From: Alteromonadaceae bacterium 2753L.S.0a.02
GTDB lineage: Bacteria; Pseudomonadota; Gammaproteobacteria; Pseudomonadales; Cellvibrionaceae
NCBI GenBank assembly: GCA_007827375.1
Contig: VISH01000002.1
Location: 3,001,001-3,065,000, forward strand
Length of the DNA stretch: 64,000 nucleotides
Direction of reading: 5' to 3'
Part shown: piece by piece, positions 63,075-64,000 of the stretch
Layout of the letters: the number at the start of each line of letters is the position of its first letter
Position numbering within the stretch: the stretch's first letter is position 1
Made by a program: the position numbers and the translations under genes
The notes under the pieces: generated by a model
Databases searched by the model: none
The model's input: only the letters and a program-made list of their open reading frames with translations
Told to the model about the DNA's origin: nothing

Positions 63075-63758
63075 TTATTTTTTAAGTGGGCTTTCTTTTT
63101 GAAGCTTCTCGAAATCCCTGTGGAAGTGCTCGAAAATAAATTCAAACGAGCGCTTCCAGGAACGCTGGTGATTGTCGCGAGTATTGGTCACCTTGCGCGG
63201 CGGCGCTATATTGATGTCGTCTTCGATAAGACCAATGGTTTGATGTGTTGCCGAATCTAACAAAGTGATTTGATAGCTCAATTGACCTATCGATTCGATT
63301 AACTCTGTGCCCACCGTACCTAAGGCCCGGTCACGATAAGCGCGCGGTAAAAACTCCAACGCGCGAACCTGTACAACCAAAACACCTTTTCCGCCTTTTT
63401 CGGTGGGTTGTAAACGACTGTTTTTAAATTCATCGTAGGAAACCTCTGCCATACGATCAATTAACAATTGCGATTCTTCCTGCTGAAAATCTTCCCAGTT
63501 TTTACGAAGTTGGCGTTTGGTTTTATCAGCAAGTTTAAATTCTGACAAATCCAGCGGAAATACAATAATTTTATTGTATTGACTATAATCCAGCGATTTA
63601 TCCACCACAAAGCGGTGGAAATTGCCACCCTTCCAAACAGTAAAATTACTGGCAACTTTAGCCTGATTATTCGAACCGGCAAACGCCTCACCACTCCACG
63701 AAAGTGTTGCAATTAATAGCCAAAAAAGTGTCCTGATTTTAATGTTCACAAAAGTCAT
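63075..63758 (-). CDS. Exported DUF3313-like protein
   Basis: 227 residues from the ATG at 63758. A signal peptide (LFWLLIATLSWSGEAFA) is followed by a domain resembling DUF3313: VDKSLDYSQYNKIIVFPLDL, KGVLVVQVRALEFLPRAYRD, TELIESIGQLSYQITLLDSA and a C-terminal SWKRSFEFIFEHFHRDF. The in-frame start at 63863 is less likely as homology begins after the signal. Family function is unknown; a periplasmic or lipoprotein-like role is likely, although no lipobox Cys is seen here. Confidence 0.7.
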   Translation of the reverse strand: MTFVNIKIRTLFWLLIATLSWSGEAFAGSNNQAKVASNFTVWKGGNFHRFVVDKSLDYSQYNKIIVFPLDLSEFKLADKTKRQLRKNWEDFQQEESQLLIDRMAEVSYDEFKNSRLQPTEKGGKGVLVVQVRALEFLPRAYRDRALGTVGTELIESIGQLSYQITLLDSATHQTIGLIEDDINIAPPRKVTNTRDNHQRSWKRSFEFIFEHFHRDFEKLQKESPLKK

Positions 63759-63939
63759 TGAATTCTTCCGAGTTGATTTATCGTTGCTTCGCTCATTGAA
63801 ATTTTGAGCACTATCGCACCTCAAATTTACACTGTCAATTTCAGGGTAACCGGCTAAGGCCAAACCCCTGAATTAAGGCCGTCATCGCTGTTATCGTGTC
63901 TATACTGAACGGGAACCGAAGTTAAGGAGTCCCAGTACA

Positions 63940-64000
63940 ATGGCAACCCCGATAGACCCATTTTTAAAAATTCTCGCCCAGAAAGATGGCTCCGATTTAT
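63940..64000 (+). CDS. PilT/PilU-family twitching ATPase, first 20 residues
   Basis: The frame opens at an ATG at 63940 after an AAGGAG ribosome site and is cut by the window end. The visible residues MATPIDPFLKILAQKDGSDL match the N-terminus of type IV pilus retraction ATPases of the PilT/PilU class, in which LxxLxxxxGSDL is conserved. PilU is the more likely of the two, given the form of this N-terminus; the ATPase motifs lie outside the window. Confidence 0.7.
   Translation, partial: MATPIDPFLKILAQKDGSDL

Overview
The window looks like chromosome of a marine, polysaccharide-degrading gammaproteobacterium of the Cellvibrionaceae type (Teredinibacter, Saccharophagus or Cellvibrio-like). The pointers are: a secreted esterase whose domains are joined by long poly-serine linkers and which carries CBM10 and CBM2 cellulose-binding modules; Pseudomonas-like gene orders (lptF-lptG facing pepA-holC...valS; queA-tgt-secD-secF; pilF-rodZ-hisS-yfgM-bamB-der); and type IV pilus genes. 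No insertion sequence, integrase, prophage, CRISPR array or rRNA was seen. One tRNA (Leu, CAA) is present. The naming of the family is inference; no species is claimed.

Layout. 1-1709: an incomplete unrecognised gene and a PhzF-family gene, both minus. 2017-5178: TPP riboswitch, then thiO-thiS-thiG plus an orphan ABC ATPase. 5160-6558: a TauE/SafE permease and a small secreted protein. 6578-14836: a minus-strand housekeeping run der-bamB-yfgM-hisS-rodZ-pilF-rlmN-ndk; rodZ carries an apparent single-base frameshift and ispG is absent from its usual slot. 15087-17839: an AsmA-like protein and a thiol peroxidase. 17847-25728: an iron-sulfur operon read iscR-iscS-sufB-sufC-sufD-sufS-sufA-sufT-sufE, preceded by a near-consensus IscR type 1 box over its promoter. 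25826-29613: trmJ, suhB and a soluble PAS/PAS hybrid histidine kinase. 30026-35445: secF-secD-tgt-queA (minus; no yajC in its usual place) and tRNA-Leu.

35829-43336 is the accessory part: a coiled-coil exported protein, the CE3-like/CBM10/CBM2 esterase, a TonB-dependent receptor, an HD-GYP phosphodiesterase, a jelly-roll-like lipoprotein and a DUF3012 lipoprotein. 43420-49044 holds gap, zwf, a DUF3108 protein, a small exported protein and an RDD membrane protein. 49028-60762 holds lptG-lptF, pepA-holC, a 14-motif beta-propeller diguanylate cyclase, an acidic protein and valS. 61053-64000 holds an HPt/HD-GYP protein, a lipoprotein, a DUF3313-like protein and the start of a PilT/PilU ATPase gene.

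How things fit together: the thi genes are set to respond to thiamine diphosphate; the isc/suf genes form one IscR-controlled assembly line using a SUF scaffold only; three c-di-GMP proteins (one GGDEF with an I-site, two HD-GYP) point to control of surface life; and the esterase, TonB receptor and exported proteins fit life on plant or algal polysaccharide. Nothing in the window is clearly a new defence or mobile system. The most unusual items are the hybrid isc/suf operon, the GGDEF protein set between holC and valS, the HPt-HD-GYP fusion and several exported proteins of unknown function.
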